Assembly (NCBI GenBank): GCA_018676275.1
Contig: JABHFC010000391.1
Location: 1-9,228 of the forward strand
DNA length: 9,228 nucleotides
Reading direction: 5' to 3'
Source: Gammaproteobacteria bacterium
GTDB taxonomy: Bacteria; Pseudomonadota; Gammaproteobacteria; Eutrophobiales; Eutrophobiaceae
Within the stretch, counting starts at the first letter, position 1; the number at the start of each line of letters is the position of its first letter. The notes below the pieces were generated by a model that was not told where the DNA came from, did not search any database, and was given only the letters and a program-made list of their open reading frames with translations. Below are positions 1 to 7,326 of this stretch, in pieces. The position numbers and the translations under genes were made by a program.

Positions 1-1545
1 GTAGAGGAGCAGTTTTATCTTATTTGGCCAATGGTATTACTGGTCTTTTACTGGTTCGGTCGGTCGCTCACATGGACTAATCATAATGGACTAAAGTTAA
101 TGTTTCCTGGACTAATATTGACGTTTATCGTTAGTTTTGTTCTTTCTCTTTATTGGTCAATACATATGCCTCAAGCAGCATTTTATTTGATGCCGTCGCG
201 CATCTGGCAGTTCTCGCTTGGAGCCATTGTCTGTTTTATCTTTCGGAGTGATTTATTCGATGAAAAAAGGAAAAAACAGTTTTGTAGTAAAAAACTTACT
301 TTTATCACTCTTGGCACAGGGATGATCTTGATCATTGGTAGTGCGATTGTTCTTAACCCTAACCTTGCCTATCCTGGGCTCTGGATTTTTCTACCTTCAA
401 TTGGTGCTGCATTAGTTATTGTATCCGATCATACTTTAGCCAGGAACCAAAATAGTCCACTTGCTCATCCGGTTTTGGTTTGGTTTGGTGATCGATCTTA
501 TTCTCTATATCTGTGGCATTGGCCTATTTTCATTTTAGGCTTTTCAATGGGTTTTAAGAATCAAACTGTTCCGATCATTAGCATGGTGCTGCTTTCTATC
601 TTGATCTCGATATTGAGTTTTCGAATGATCGAACTTCCATTCTGGAAAGGGCGGTGGAGTCATGCCAAACCATTACGTATTATTTTGCCAAGTTTACTCA
701 TCATGGCTATTGCGATTCTTTTAATGGATCACGGGTTACGTCAACTTCCGCAAGCAGACTCATTCGGTGACATCAGCAACAATCCGAGAACGGATATACC
801 GATAATTTATCGTATGTCGTGCGATGACTGGTATGAGAACGCCCGCGTAGAGCCTTGTGTATTCGGGGCGGAAACAGCCAGTAAAACAGTCGTTTTACTT
901 GGTGACAGTGTCGGGGCGCAATGGTTTTCAATAATTCCGGAAATTTTCCCGGAGCCCCATTGGCGCACTATAGTGTTAACGAAATCTAGCTGTCCGATGG
1001 TTGATGAAGACTGGTATTACCCACGTCTTGGTAAAGTTTATCAAGTGTGCACAACCTGGCGTAACGCAGTCCTGGATTATTTGGACACAATCAAGCCAGA
1101 CGTGCTTTTCATTGGCAGTGCTTCAACCTACAATTTCACTGAAACTCAGTGGATAGAGGGTAGTTCCAGAGTATTTAAACGAGTAAGTAAAGCAGCAACA
1201 AGCGTGTACGTTATTCCAGGAACACCAAGTCTTGGATTTGATGGTCCCGGTTGTGTATCTCGAAACATCTCGCCAGAGGGCGTCTTTTATCGCATGAAAT
1301 GCATAGCTAAAGAGGGAATGAAAGATGTTGAACCGGTAACAAAGTTTCTTGAAAAATCTGCTAATAGCATCGCCAACGTATACATACTGAATTTGAATGA
1401 TTTGGTATGCCCTCTCGGGGAATGTGGTGCTATCAGCGAAGAAGGTGATCTGGTTTTTCGTGATAGTCAGCATCTGATGGACTCTTTTGTTAGAGCAAAA
1501 AAATCGATTATTCATGAGCGACTGAAACTATTGAATAAGGATTAA
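1..1545 (+). CDS. Membrane O-acyltransferase (acyltransferase 3 / OafA-like) with C-terminal SGNH domain, 5'-truncated
   Basis: The reading frame is open from base 1, and the first visible residues (VEEQFYLIWP) are the well-known internal signature of acyltransferase-3 proteins, so the true start and roughly the first 130-150 residues lie upstream; the first in-window ATG (31) is not the start. 514 residues are visible. Hydrophobic membrane spans fill residues 10-240, including the family motif SYSLYLWHWP at about 166-175. A periplasmic SGNH-hydrolase-like domain follows: GDS at 301-303 (nucleophile Ser at 907-909) and D-S-Q-H at 488-491 (His codon 1471-1473), consistent with a catalytic Asp/His pair. 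Family proteins move acetyl or other acyl groups across the inner membrane onto O-antigen, capsule or other surface glycans. The exact substrate cannot be read from the sequence. It is convergent with sucD and has no visible functional link to the genes downstream. Confidence 0.9.
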   Translation, partial: VEEQFYLIWPMVLLVFYWFGRSLTWTNHNGLKLMFPGLILTFIVSFVLSLYWSIHMPQAAFYLMPSRIWQFSLGAIVCFIFRSDLFDEKRKKQFCSKKLTFITLGTGMILIIGSAIVLNPNLAYPGLWIFLPSIGAALVIVSDHTLARNQNSPLAHPVLVWFGDRSYSLYLWHWPIFILGFSMGFKNQTVPIISMVLLSILISILSFRMIELPFWKGRWSHAKPLRIILPSLLIMAIAILLMDHGLRQLPQADSFGDISNNPRTDIPIIYRMSCDDWYENARVEPCVFGAETASKTVVLLGDSVGAQWFSIIPEIFPEPHWRTIVLTKSSCPMVDEDWYYPRLGKVYQVCTTWRNAVLDYLDTIKPDVLFIGSASTYNFTETQWIEGSSRVFKRVSKAATSVYVIPGTPSLGFDGPGCVSRNISPEGVFYRMKCIAKEGMKDVEPVTKFLEKSANSIANVYILNLNDLVCPLGECGAISEEGDLVFRDSQHLMDSFVRAKKSIIHERLKLLNKD

Positions 1546-1672
1546 TTATTGTTTGATCGGATAAGTTGTTTAGAAAAAATTATTACCGCTACAAAACTTC
1601 ATGAAAGCTTATGCCGAGAAATTAATTGTCATTTCCGCCCCAGACTAAATATTTATTTTTGATTGTTGAAAT

Positions 1673-1702
1673 AAATTGAAACAGCATTCGCTGTTTCAAT
1701 TT
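1673..1702 (-). terminator. Intrinsic terminator of sucCD, possibly bidirectional
   Basis: A perfect 13-bp inverted repeat (AAATTGAAACAGC / GCTGTTTCAATTT) encloses the 4-nt loop ATTC. Read on the minus strand, the stem is followed by a T-rich stretch (TTTATTTC), and it lies 20 nt beyond the sucD stop. On the plus strand the tail is weaker (AATTTACAAAG), yet the hairpin also lies about 130 nt after the acyltransferase stop, so it may partly stop transcription from both convergent genes. The rest of 1546-1672 shows no gene or clear signal. Confidence 0.75.
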
Positions 1703-1721
1703 ACAAAGGTGTTGATGATAT

Positions 1722-2597
1722 TTAATTTTTCAATGATAGAGATATGGCTGCGCCCAATTCTGCGGGTGATCTAACAGTTTTTACTCCTGCGGACTCCAGT
1801 GCTTCAAATTTGTCATCTGCGGTACCTTTCCCTCCAGAGATTATAGCTCCGGCATGGCCCATTCGTTTACCAGGAGGGGCTGTTACACCGGCAATGTAAC
1901 CGACCACCGGTTTGCTTACATTTGACCTGATAAAATCAGCAGCTTCTTCTTCCGCGGTACCACCAATCTCACCTACCATAATAATGCCTTTGGTGTCAGG
2001 ATCTGCTTCAAACAGCTCCAGGCAATTAATAAAGTTCATTCCATGGATAGGATCTCCACCAATGCCTACACAGGTGGTTTGACCAAGTTTTGCCAGTGTT
2101 GTTTGATGTACAGCTTCGTAAGTTAATGTGCCTGAGCGAGAGACAATTCCAATGCTGCCTGGCATGTGGATACTACCGGGCATGATGCCAATCTTGCATT
2201 GTCCGGGGGTGATAATACCGGGACAATTCGGTCCAATGAGACGCGTACCCGGGTATTGATCCAGGTTCGCCCTGACCTTAACCATATCAATTACCGGAAT
2301 GCCTTCGGTAATGCATACAATCAGTTTTATTCCAGCTGCGGCAGCTTCCGTCACCGCTTCTGCGGCAAAGGCAGCGGGTACCATGATCATGGTGGCGTCT
2401 GCCCCGGTTTGATTGACTGCATCTGCAACAGTGTTAAAAACAGGTCGATCGAGATGCAAGTCACCGGCTTTTCCCGGTGTGACTCCGCCGACTACCTGGG
2501 TGCCATATTCAATGGCTTGTTCCGCATGAAATGTACCCTGGCGTCCGGTGAAGCCCTGCACAATAAGTTTGGTATTTTTATCAACGAGGATGGACAT
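1722..2597 (-). CDS. sucD: Succinyl-CoA synthetase (ADP-forming), alpha subunit
   Basis: This is the alpha subunit of the TCA-cycle enzyme that converts succinyl-CoA + ADP (or GDP) + Pi to succinate + CoA + ATP (or GTP) in the cytoplasm. The 291 residues match the usual family length of about 289-290. The N-terminal CoA-binding Rossmann fold carries GFTGRQG at 15-21, IGPNCPG lies at 121-127, and the active-site phosphohistidine is H248 in the GHAGAI motif followed by the GGKGTADDK loop. The start ATG overlaps the sucC stop by one base (TAATG) and has a near-perfect Shine-Dalgarno, so translation is probably coupled to sucC. No sign of damage; all key residues are present. Confidence 0.98.
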   Translation of the reverse strand: MSILVDKNTKLIVQGFTGRQGTFHAEQAIEYGTQVVGGVTPGKAGDLHLDRPVFNTVADAVNQTGADATMIMVPAAFAAEAVTEAAAAGIKLIVCITEGIPVIDMVKVRANLDQYPGTRLIGPNCPGIITPGQCKIGIMPGSIHMPGSIGIVSRSGTLTYEAVHQTTLAKLGQTTCVGIGGDPIHGMNFINCLELFEADPDTKGIIMVGEIGGTAEEEAADFIRSNVSKPVVGYIAGVTAPPGKRMGHAGAIISGGKGTADDKFEALESAGVKTVRSPAELGAAISLSLKN

Positions 2598-3769
2598 TAG
2601 CTTGCACCTCCTTTGGCTGCTGCAACGACCTTGGTTGCAGCGTCGCTTAGATCATCAGCTGAAATAATTTCCAGGCCACTCTCATTAAGCATAAGCTTAC
2701 CTTCCGCCACATTTGTTCCTTCCAGACGGGCAACTACCGGGACTTTAACTCCAACTTCCTTGACCGCCGCAATAATACCTTCGGCAATAAGATCACAACG
2801 TACGATACCACCGAAGATGTTTACCAGAATGGCCTCCACCTTGGTGTCTGAGACAATTAACTTAAATGCTTCAGCCACTCTTTCCTTGGTCGCACCTCCA
2901 CCTACATCAAGAAAGTTGGCAGGGTCGCCACCGTGTAATTTGATAACATCCATCGTCGCCATTGCAAGACCTGCACCATTCACCATGCAGGCTATGTTGC
3001 CATCCAGCGAAATATAATTGAGGTCAAATTTTCTGGCCGTATTTTCCTTTTCATCTTCCTGTGCTGCATCACGCCATTCCTCAAGATTCGCCTGTCTGTA
3101 CAAAGCGTTATCGTCAACGGAGACTTTTGCATCCAGAGCTTCAAGATCTCCGGATTTAGTTATTATTAAAGGATTGATTTCTACAAGGCTTAAATCCTTT
3201 TCTATAAAGAGTTGATAAATACCTTTTAGGATAGCGGCCAATTGTTTTTGTTGCTTACTGTCAAATTCCAGCTGAAAACCAAGTTGTCGACATTGATAGC
3301 TTTGTAAGCCCATAACCGGATCAACTGCAAAAGTGAATATTTTTTCAGGTTCAGTTGCAGCAACTTCTTCTATTTCCATTCCGCCAGCCCGTGATGCCAT
3401 CACCGAGACGCGACGCTGGCTGCGCTCAACCAGCATGCCAAGATAAAGTTCAGATTCAATTTCGGAAATTGTAGAGACCAGTACACAATCTATCGGATTT
3501 CCATCGGGACCGGACTGTTTCGTTACCAGACGTGTCCCCAGCAGGCTTTTTACGTATTCTTCAAGTTCGTCTTTACCATTAACCAGTTTGACGCCACCGG
3601 CTTTGCCACGACCACCAGCATGTACCTGAGCTTTGACTACCCATCCGTCTCCACCAAGGTCTGCTGCGCATCGAGCGGCTTCATTGACAGAATGAGCGGG
3701 TTTTCCCGGGGGAACAGGGATACCGTAATCTTCGAAAAGCAATTTTGCCTGGTATTCGTGGAGGTTCAT
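2597..3769 (-). CDS. sucC: Succinyl-CoA synthetase (ADP-forming), beta subunit
   Basis: This is the nucleotide-binding beta subunit, partner of SucD in the alpha2-beta2 or alpha-beta enzyme. Its 390 residues compare with 388 in E. coli. The N-terminal ATP-grasp domain begins with MNLHEYQAK; K46 and the GGRGKAGG loop at 52-59 bind nucleotide, and N199 (in EINP, 197-200) and D213 correspond to the Mg2+ ligands of the E. coli protein. The C-terminal CoA-ligase domain has NGAGLAM (264-270), the glycine-rich FLDVGGGA segment (286-293) and NIFGGIVRCD (317-326), which contributes to the active site. The start is supported by AAGGAT 5 nt upstream on the minus strand. No sucAB or sdh genes are adjacent, unlike the E. 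coli sdh-sucABCD cluster, so the pair appears to be its own operon, transcribed away from pilSR. Confidence 0.98.
   Translation of the reverse strand: MNLHEYQAKLLFEDYGIPVPPGKPAHSVNEAARCAADLGGDGWVVKAQVHAGGRGKAGGVKLVNGKDELEEYVKSLLGTRLVTKQSGPDGNPIDCVLVSTISEIESELYLGMLVERSQRRVSVMASRAGGMEIEEVAATEPEKIFTFAVDPVMGLQSYQCRQLGFQLEFDSKQQKQLAAILKGIYQLFIEKDLSLVEINPLIITKSGDLEALDAKVSVDDNALYRQANLEEWRDAAQEDEKENTARKFDLNYISLDGNIACMVNGAGLAMATMDVIKLHGGDPANFLDVGGGATKERVAEAFKLIVSDTKVEAILVNIFGGIVRCDLIAEGIIAAVKEVGVKVPVVARLEGTNVAEGKLMLNESGLEIISADDLSDAATKVVAAAKGGAS
2605..2612 (-). promoter_or_regulatory. Strong Shine-Dalgarno of sucD inside the sucC 3' end
   Basis: On the minus strand AGGAGGTG lies 7 nt before the sucD ATG, within the last codons of sucC. 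It fixes the sucD start at 2597 and, together with the TAATG overlap, favours near-equal synthesis of the two subunits. Confidence 0.85.
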
Positions 3770-3833
3770 CTTTTATCCTTTTTTATTAAGCTATTAGTTT
3801 GAATATGTAGCAGGGCTACCCGAATAAGTGAAT

Positions 3834-3863
3834 AATATATCGCCAAAACCGCTGAAAGTTTAA
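3834..3863 (-). promoter_or_regulatory. Candidate sigma-70 promoter of sucCD
   Basis: On the minus strand a -10-like TATATT (3839-3834) sits 18 bp after a weak -35-like TTAAAC (3863-3858), which would start transcription near 3827, about 58 nt before the sucC ATG. The -10 is good and the -35 poor. The region is AT-rich, so a chance match is possible. Confidence 0.3.
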
Positions 3864-3909
3864 TTAATTACACTCACTTTGCCTAGCGGTGGTTTAAAAT
3901 ATCGAGATA

Positions 3910-4146
3910 ATGTTACGTATCCTGCTAATTGCCCTTGTATTCGCTGTGTTTATCGCCTTTCTATCCAGAAGGCAATCTGCTGGGAAAACAAATAATAGTG
4001 AAAATTCGAAACTAACAGCTACCAGAATTGTGAAATGTGCTTTATGTGATGTGCATGTTGCAGAGGAAGATGCTCTGGAATCAAAAGGGCAGTTTTTCTG
4101 TTGTGTTGAGCATAGGCAGAATCTCGATAAAGGGAGTCTACAGTGA
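3910..4146 (+). CDS. PP0621-like small membrane-anchored zinc-ribbon protein
   Basis: A 78-residue protein with one N-terminal hydrophobic segment (about residues 2-18) followed by positive residues (RR), which suggests a membrane anchor with the rest in the cytoplasm. A short polar linker leads to a metal-binding motif: C43-x2-C46 (with H49 nearby), then C64/C65 and H68 in FFCCVEH. The arrangement resembles the PP0621 family, small uncharacterised proteins commonly found just before pilS. Function is unknown. The stop codon overlaps the pilS start (GTGA), so the two are probably translated together and the protein may act with the PilSR system; that link is inferred from position only. The ribosome site before ATG 3910 is weak (CGAGATA). 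The family name is from recognition of the motif and context, not a search. Confidence 0.8.
   Translation: MLRILLIALVFAVFIAFLSRRQSAGKTNNSENSKLTATRIVKCALCDVHVAEEDALESKGQFFCCVEHRQNLDKGSLQ
4131..4136 (+). promoter_or_regulatory. Shine-Dalgarno deciding the GTG start of pilS
   Basis: AGGGAG lies 6 nt before the GTG at 4143. It supports this GTG, overlapping the preceding TGA stop, as the pilS start. The next in-frame ATG codons are far downstream, inside the membrane domain. Confidence 0.7.
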
Positions 4147-5747
4147 GTGCTAAAAGTCTGGACACTTCATATAAAGTTTCATGGGAAGCTTTAACCTATT
4201 TTAATTTCTATCGTTTCCTGATTTCTTTTTTATTCGTTTCTTTATTCTGGATAGGTCAGCTTCCTGAGCCTTTGGGGCAGTTCGATCGGCAGCTTTTTGG
4301 TATCTCTGCTCATGCATACCTGCTTATTTCAGTAGCTGCACAACTGTTGGTCAGAATTAGATTTCCCGCTTACCATGTTCAGGTTGCAACCAATGTTTTC
4401 GCCGACATCATTCTTGTCACGTTTATGATGTACGCGAGTGCTGGATTGGGTAGTGGTTTCGGTATGTTATTGGTTATAGGAGTAGTTGGAGGTAGCCTTC
4501 TTAGTTCGGGGCGGATAGGAATTTTGTATGCGTCGGTTGCTGCTATTTTCGTACTTGGTCACGAGGTATACATGCAATTACATCAATTTGGTGTAATGCC
4601 GAATTATACTCATGCAGGGTTTCTGGGAATCACCTTTTTTGTTACCTCGGTAATTAGTCGTCGACTTGCGAGTAAGGTAGAAGAATCTGAAGCTCTTGCA
4701 GAGAAACGCGGTCGGGACCTTCAGGATTTGGCACAGCTGAACGAAAACATTGTGCAGCGTTTACAATCAGGGGTCATCGTGCTTGATGATATTTTGCATA
4801 TAAAGATTCTAAACGAGTCTGCAAAACGACTTATGGGTATTTCAAAAGGGATATATGATAAAAAAGTCACTGAATTTTTGCCGGATTTGGCAGGGCACCT
4901 CGAGAGCTGGGTGGAAAAAAGCTATAGCCAGCCAATAACAATTAGTATGGGAGAAGCGAACGTTGAAGTTTTAATGTCATTTAGTCGGCTTGGCTCAGGT
5001 GATAATTTCAACATACTGGTTTTTTTAGAAGAAGTATCACCATTGCGTCAAAGAGCCCAGCAAATGAAACTTGCTTCCTTAGGTAGATTGACAGCAAGTA
5101 TTGCACATGAAATACGTAACCCTTTAGGGGCGATAAGTCACGCAGGTCAGTTATTATCTGAATCGGAGTCACTTGGAAAAGAAGATAACAGGCTGACAAA
5201 GATAATAGAAGAGCATTCAAAACGAGTAAATAATATAATCGAAAATGTTATGCGTATCAGTCGCCGAGAACCTTCCGTTCCGACTGAAATTGAGTTAACA
5301 AGCTGGTTACTTGAGTTCCTGGGTGAATTTTGTTCCAGCCACGAATTAGACAGTGATGCAATAGAATTGAATATACCTGACAAGGGAGTACTGGCAAGAA
5401 TGGATCCGGGACAATTAAATCAGGTACTTTGGAATTTATGTGAAAATGGCATGAGATATAGTAAAGGTAAGCCGGTTCTGGTGTTGGATTGTGCCGTCAG
5501 AGAAGATTCCGGTAGACCGTACGTAGATGTCTCTGATAACGGCACAGGAATATCTCCTGATATTGAAGATCATCTATTCGAACCTTTTTTTACAACAAGT
5601 TCGAAAGGAGCAGGTCTTGGTTTATATATCGCGAGAGAACTATGTGAAGCAAACCAGGCAACTCTAAATTTACAGAAAAATAGTGATGATGGCTGTACCT
5701 TTCGTATCAATTTTTCGCATCCTGAAAAACAACATATTCTGGTCTAA
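4143..5747 (+). CDS. pilS: Type IV pilus two-component sensor histidine kinase PilS
   Basis: The 534 residues match the size of PilS. The N-terminal part holds about six membrane segments (roughly 20-40, 55-71, 82-100, 105-120, 125-142 and 157-172), followed by a coiled linker rich in E/A/R (175-200) and a PAS-like domain (about 200-300). The HisKA domain has the phospho-acceptor H322 in SIAHEIRNPLGA. The ATPase domain shows the N box (N431/N435), the G1 box DNGTGI (465-470), the F box LFEPFFTT (478-485) and the G2 box KGAGLGLYI (488-496). All catalytic residues are present. In Pseudomonas aeruginosa PilS sits in the inner membrane, detects PilA and phosphorylates PilR to adjust pilin transcription. 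The same role is inferred here because pilR and pilA follow directly. The start is GTG, overlapping the upstream small gene. Confidence 0.96.
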   Translation: MSAKSLDTSYKVSWEALTYFNFYRFLISFLFVSLFWIGQLPEPLGQFDRQLFGISAHAYLLISVAAQLLVRIRFPAYHVQVATNVFADIILVTFMMYASAGLGSGFGMLLVIGVVGGSLLSSGRIGILYASVAAIFVLGHEVYMQLHQFGVMPNYTHAGFLGITFFVTSVISRRLASKVEESEALAEKRGRDLQDLAQLNENIVQRLQSGVIVLDDILHIKILNESAKRLMGISKGIYDKKVTEFLPDLAGHLESWVEKSYSQPITISMGEANVEVLMSFSRLGSGDNFNILVFLEEVSPLRQRAQQMKLASLGRLTASIAHEIRNPLGAISHAGQLLSESESLGKEDNRLTKIIEEHSKRVNNIIENVMRISRREPSVPTEIELTSWLLEFLGEFCSSHELDSDAIELNIPDKGVLARMDPGQLNQVLWNLCENGMRYSKGKPVLVLDCAVREDSGRPYVDVSDNGTGISPDIEDHLFEPFFTTSSKGAGLGLYIARELCEANQATLNLQKNSDDGCTFRINFSHPEKQHILV

Positions 5748-5752
5748 AAATC

Positions 5753-7069
5753 ATGCACTCAGTATTAATCATAGATGACGAACCGGATATTCTGGAACTG
5801 CTGGATATAACTCTGAGTCGCATGGAACTGGAGGTTCAATCTGCCAGCGATATGAAAAGCGCACTAAGCTTGCTGGACAAACGCAAATTCGATTTGTGTT
5901 TAACTGATATGCGTTTGCCGGATGGAGACGGGCTTGAAATTATTACTTATGCACAGAAAAAACATTCGCAATTACCAATTGCAGTGATCACAGCGCATGG
6001 CAGTATGGAGACAGCAATCCAGGCTTTAAAGCTCGGCGCATTTGATTTTCTTAGTAAACCAGTTGACATCAATCTTTTACGTACACTGGTGACGAATGCA
6101 TTGCAATTGTCTGACGAAAGAACACCGCATTCCAGTCAGAAAATGATTGGTGAAAGCTCTGGTATTGGAATTCTCCGAGAGAAAATTCAAAGGCTTTCCA
6201 GGAGCCTGGCGCCAGTTTATATAAGCGGCGAATCCGGGACCGGAAAAGAACTGGCCGCCAGGATGATTCACGAGCAGGGTCCCAGATCTGAAAAACCTTT
6301 TATACCTGTAAATTGCGGGGCTATCCCTCATGATCTAATGGAGAGTGAATTTTTTGGTCATAAAAAAGGTAGCTTTACTGGCGCTATATTAGATAAACAG
6401 GGGTTTTTTCAGGCGGCAGATGGTGGTACGTTATTTTTGGATGAGGTGGCGGAGTTACCATCACATATGCAGGTGAAGTTACTGCGTGTAATACAGGAGA
6501 AGCAAGTTCGTTCGATTGGCGAGCAAAAAGAGAGTCCTGTCAATGTCAGAGTACTAAGTGCAACGCATAAAGATTTATATGTGTTAGTGAAAGAAGGGAA
6601 GTTTCGGGAGGATCTGTTTTACAGGATTAATGTCATAGAATTAAATGTACCACCCTTAAGGGATAGAGGGGAGGATATTCCAATTCTGGCTGAGAATATA
6701 CTATCTAAAATCGCTGATGAAAATAGTTTAAAACAAACAACCTTAAGTGCAGAAGCGCTTCAAGCTTTACAAAATTATAGTTATCCGGGAAATATAAGAG
6801 AACTGGAAAACATTCTCGAGCGGGCATCAACCTTATGCGAAGGATTAAAAATTGGTGAGTCTGATCTGGGGATAACGCTAGAGGAAAGCAAACTCGAGGG
6901 AAATAAATCTGATGATGTTTCACTTGATTCCTATCTTGGTGATATCGAAAAGAGCAAAATTATTCATGCACTTGAACAGACCCGCTGGAACAAAACCAAG
7001 GCTGCCAAGCTCTTAGGTATTAGTTTCAGGGCCTTGCGATACCGTTTAGAAAAACTGGGCCTGGACTGA
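5753..7069 (+). CDS. pilR: Sigma-54-dependent response regulator PilR
   Basis: A 438-residue NtrC-type activator. The receiver domain (1-115) has the acidic pocket D8/D9, phospho-acceptor D52, T80 and K102. The AAA+ domain (about 130-365) has Walker A GESGTGKE (159-166), the sigma-54 contact loop written GSFTGA (206-211; Ser in place of the usual first Ala, a form I recall from other PilR proteins), Walker B GGTLFLDEVAEL (224-235) and the C-terminal SYPGNIRELEN motif (343-353). A Fis-type helix-turn-helix lies at about 410-437. It lies 5 nt after pilS, with no recognisable Shine-Dalgarno before the ATG, so translation probably depends on ribosomes finishing pilS. Its expected target, a sigma-54 promoter, is found just before pilA. 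Confidence 0.97.
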   Translation: MHSVLIIDDEPDILELLDITLSRMELEVQSASDMKSALSLLDKRKFDLCLTDMRLPDGDGLEIITYAQKKHSQLPIAVITAHGSMETAIQALKLGAFDFLSKPVDINLLRTLVTNALQLSDERTPHSSQKMIGESSGIGILREKIQRLSRSLAPVYISGESGTGKELAARMIHEQGPRSEKPFIPVNCGAIPHDLMESEFFGHKKGSFTGAILDKQGFFQAADGGTLFLDEVAELPSHMQVKLLRVIQEKQVRSIGEQKESPVNVRVLSATHKDLYVLVKEGKFREDLFYRINVIELNVPPLRDRGEDIPILAENILSKIADENSLKQTTLSAEALQALQNYSYPGNIRELENILERASTLCEGLKIGESDLGITLEESKLEGNKSDDVSLDSYLGDIEKSKIIHALEQTRWNKTKAAKLLGISFRALRYRLEKLGLD

Positions 7070-7091
7070 GAGAAAAGCAGGCCTTGCCAGG

Positions 7092-7117
7092 AAAACTGAC
7101 AATTTACGTCAGTTTTT
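7092..7117 (+). terminator. Candidate terminator of the pilSR operon
   Basis: A perfect 9-bp inverted repeat (AAAACTGAC / GTCAGTTTT) with a 7-nt loop ends in five T residues and lies 22 nt after the pilR stop. The stem is AT-rich, with only four G/C pairs, so it would be a weak terminator. It overlaps the TGACAA repeats that could instead bind PilR, so its symmetry may serve a DNA-binding role. Confidence 0.5.
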
Positions 7118-7122
7118 GACAA
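7097..7122 (+). promoter_or_regulatory. Candidate upstream activator (PilR) binding sites
   Basis: TGACAA occurs at 7097-7102 and 7117-7122, exactly 20 bp apart (about two helical turns, same DNA face). Read on the other strand each gives a TTGTCA element with the TGTC core described for PilR sites in Pseudomonas. They lie about 135-155 bp upstream of the predicted pilA transcription start, in the range used by sigma-54 activators. Short motifs in AT-rich DNA; assignment is inferred. Confidence 0.4.
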
Positions 7123-7177
7123 AACTTGTTAAAAAGGAATAATTGAAGTTTATAAGGAAGAAGAGATTAAAACACCC

Positions 7178-7190
7178 TAAATCTTTGATA
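7178..7190 (-). promoter_or_regulatory. Candidate IHF binding site
   Basis: The minus strand reads TATCAAAGATTTA, an exact match to the IHF core consensus WATCAANNNNTTR. It is centred about 70 bp before the predicted pilA transcription start, between the possible activator sites and the -24/-12 promoter. That is where IHF usually bends DNA to bring an NtrC-type activator to sigma-54 polymerase. AT-rich surroundings raise the chance-match risk, but the position fits well. Confidence 0.5.
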
Positions 7191-7228
7191 AATAAGGATA
7201 TTTAATTATATTTCTCAATGGGGATTTA

Positions 7229-7244
7229 TGGCATGTAACGTGCT
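7229..7244 (+). promoter_or_regulatory. Sigma-54 (-24/-12) promoter of pilA
   Basis: TGGCATGTAACGTGCT matches the sigma-54 consensus TGGCACGNNNNTTGCW at all but two specified positions, with GG and GC exactly 12 bp apart. The predicted transcription start is near 7255, giving a leader of about 72 nt before pilA. Presence of the sigma-54 activator PilR immediately upstream makes this the expected pilA promoter. Confidence 0.88.
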
Positions 7245-7256
7245 TGTATATCAGCA

Positions 7257-7306
7257 GAATCTTTAGAAAAAGATGTATATAGATTCAGTTTTGCAAAACT
7301 AGTTTA
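7257..7306 (+). other. Palindrome-rich 5' leader of pilA mRNA
   Basis: Several symmetric elements fill the predicted leader. GAATCT (7257-7262) can pair with AGATTC (7281-7286); alternatively ATCTTT (7259-7264) pairs with AAAGAT (7269-7274) across an AGAA loop. A perfect 14-bp palindrome AGTTTTGCAAAACT (7287-7300) overlaps a 10-bp palindrome AAACTAGTTT (7297-7306). They could form mRNA structure near the 5' end or bind a protein; which is not decidable here. Confidence 0.45.
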
Positions 7307-7314
7307 AATTTATT

Positions 7315-7320
7315 TGGAGA
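7315..7320 (+). promoter_or_regulatory. Shine-Dalgarno of pilA
   Basis: TGGAGA, with GGAG at 7316-7319, stands 7 nt before ATG 7327. It supports that codon rather than the ATG two codons later as the start and gives a 7-residue prepilin leader. Confidence 0.75.
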
Positions 7321-7326
7321 CACAAT

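Noticed and set aside
1123..1515. Minus-strand 130-codon open frame opposite the SGNH domain.
   Set aside because: The opposite strand encodes conserved catalytic motifs; the antisense product resembles nothing and has no ribosome site.
2166..3215. Plus-strand open frames opposite sucD and sucC (2166-2600, 2613-3017, 3018-3215).
   Set aside because: They are antisense to fully conserved sucCD, have low-complexity translations (Ser/Thr-rich) and no recognisable domain; they follow from codon bias of the real genes.
3846..3894. Imperfect inverted repeat AACCGCT / AGCGGTGGTT in the sucC-PP0621 intergenic region.
   Set aside because: Only a 5-7 bp arm with a mismatch or insertion and a long spacer; too weak to call an operator or hairpin.
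3871..3909. Possible plus-strand sigma-70 promoter using TAAAAT (3895-3900) for the small gene and pilSR.
   Set aside because: No acceptable -35 at 16-18 bp; the best candidate matches two of six positions. The operon must have a promoter, but this sequence does not identify it.
7141..7210. Purine-rich AAGGAAGAAG and AAGGATATT segments resembling ribosome sites.
   Set aside because: No start codon with a reasonable open frame follows; they lie in the pilA upstream regulatory DNA before the predicted transcription start.
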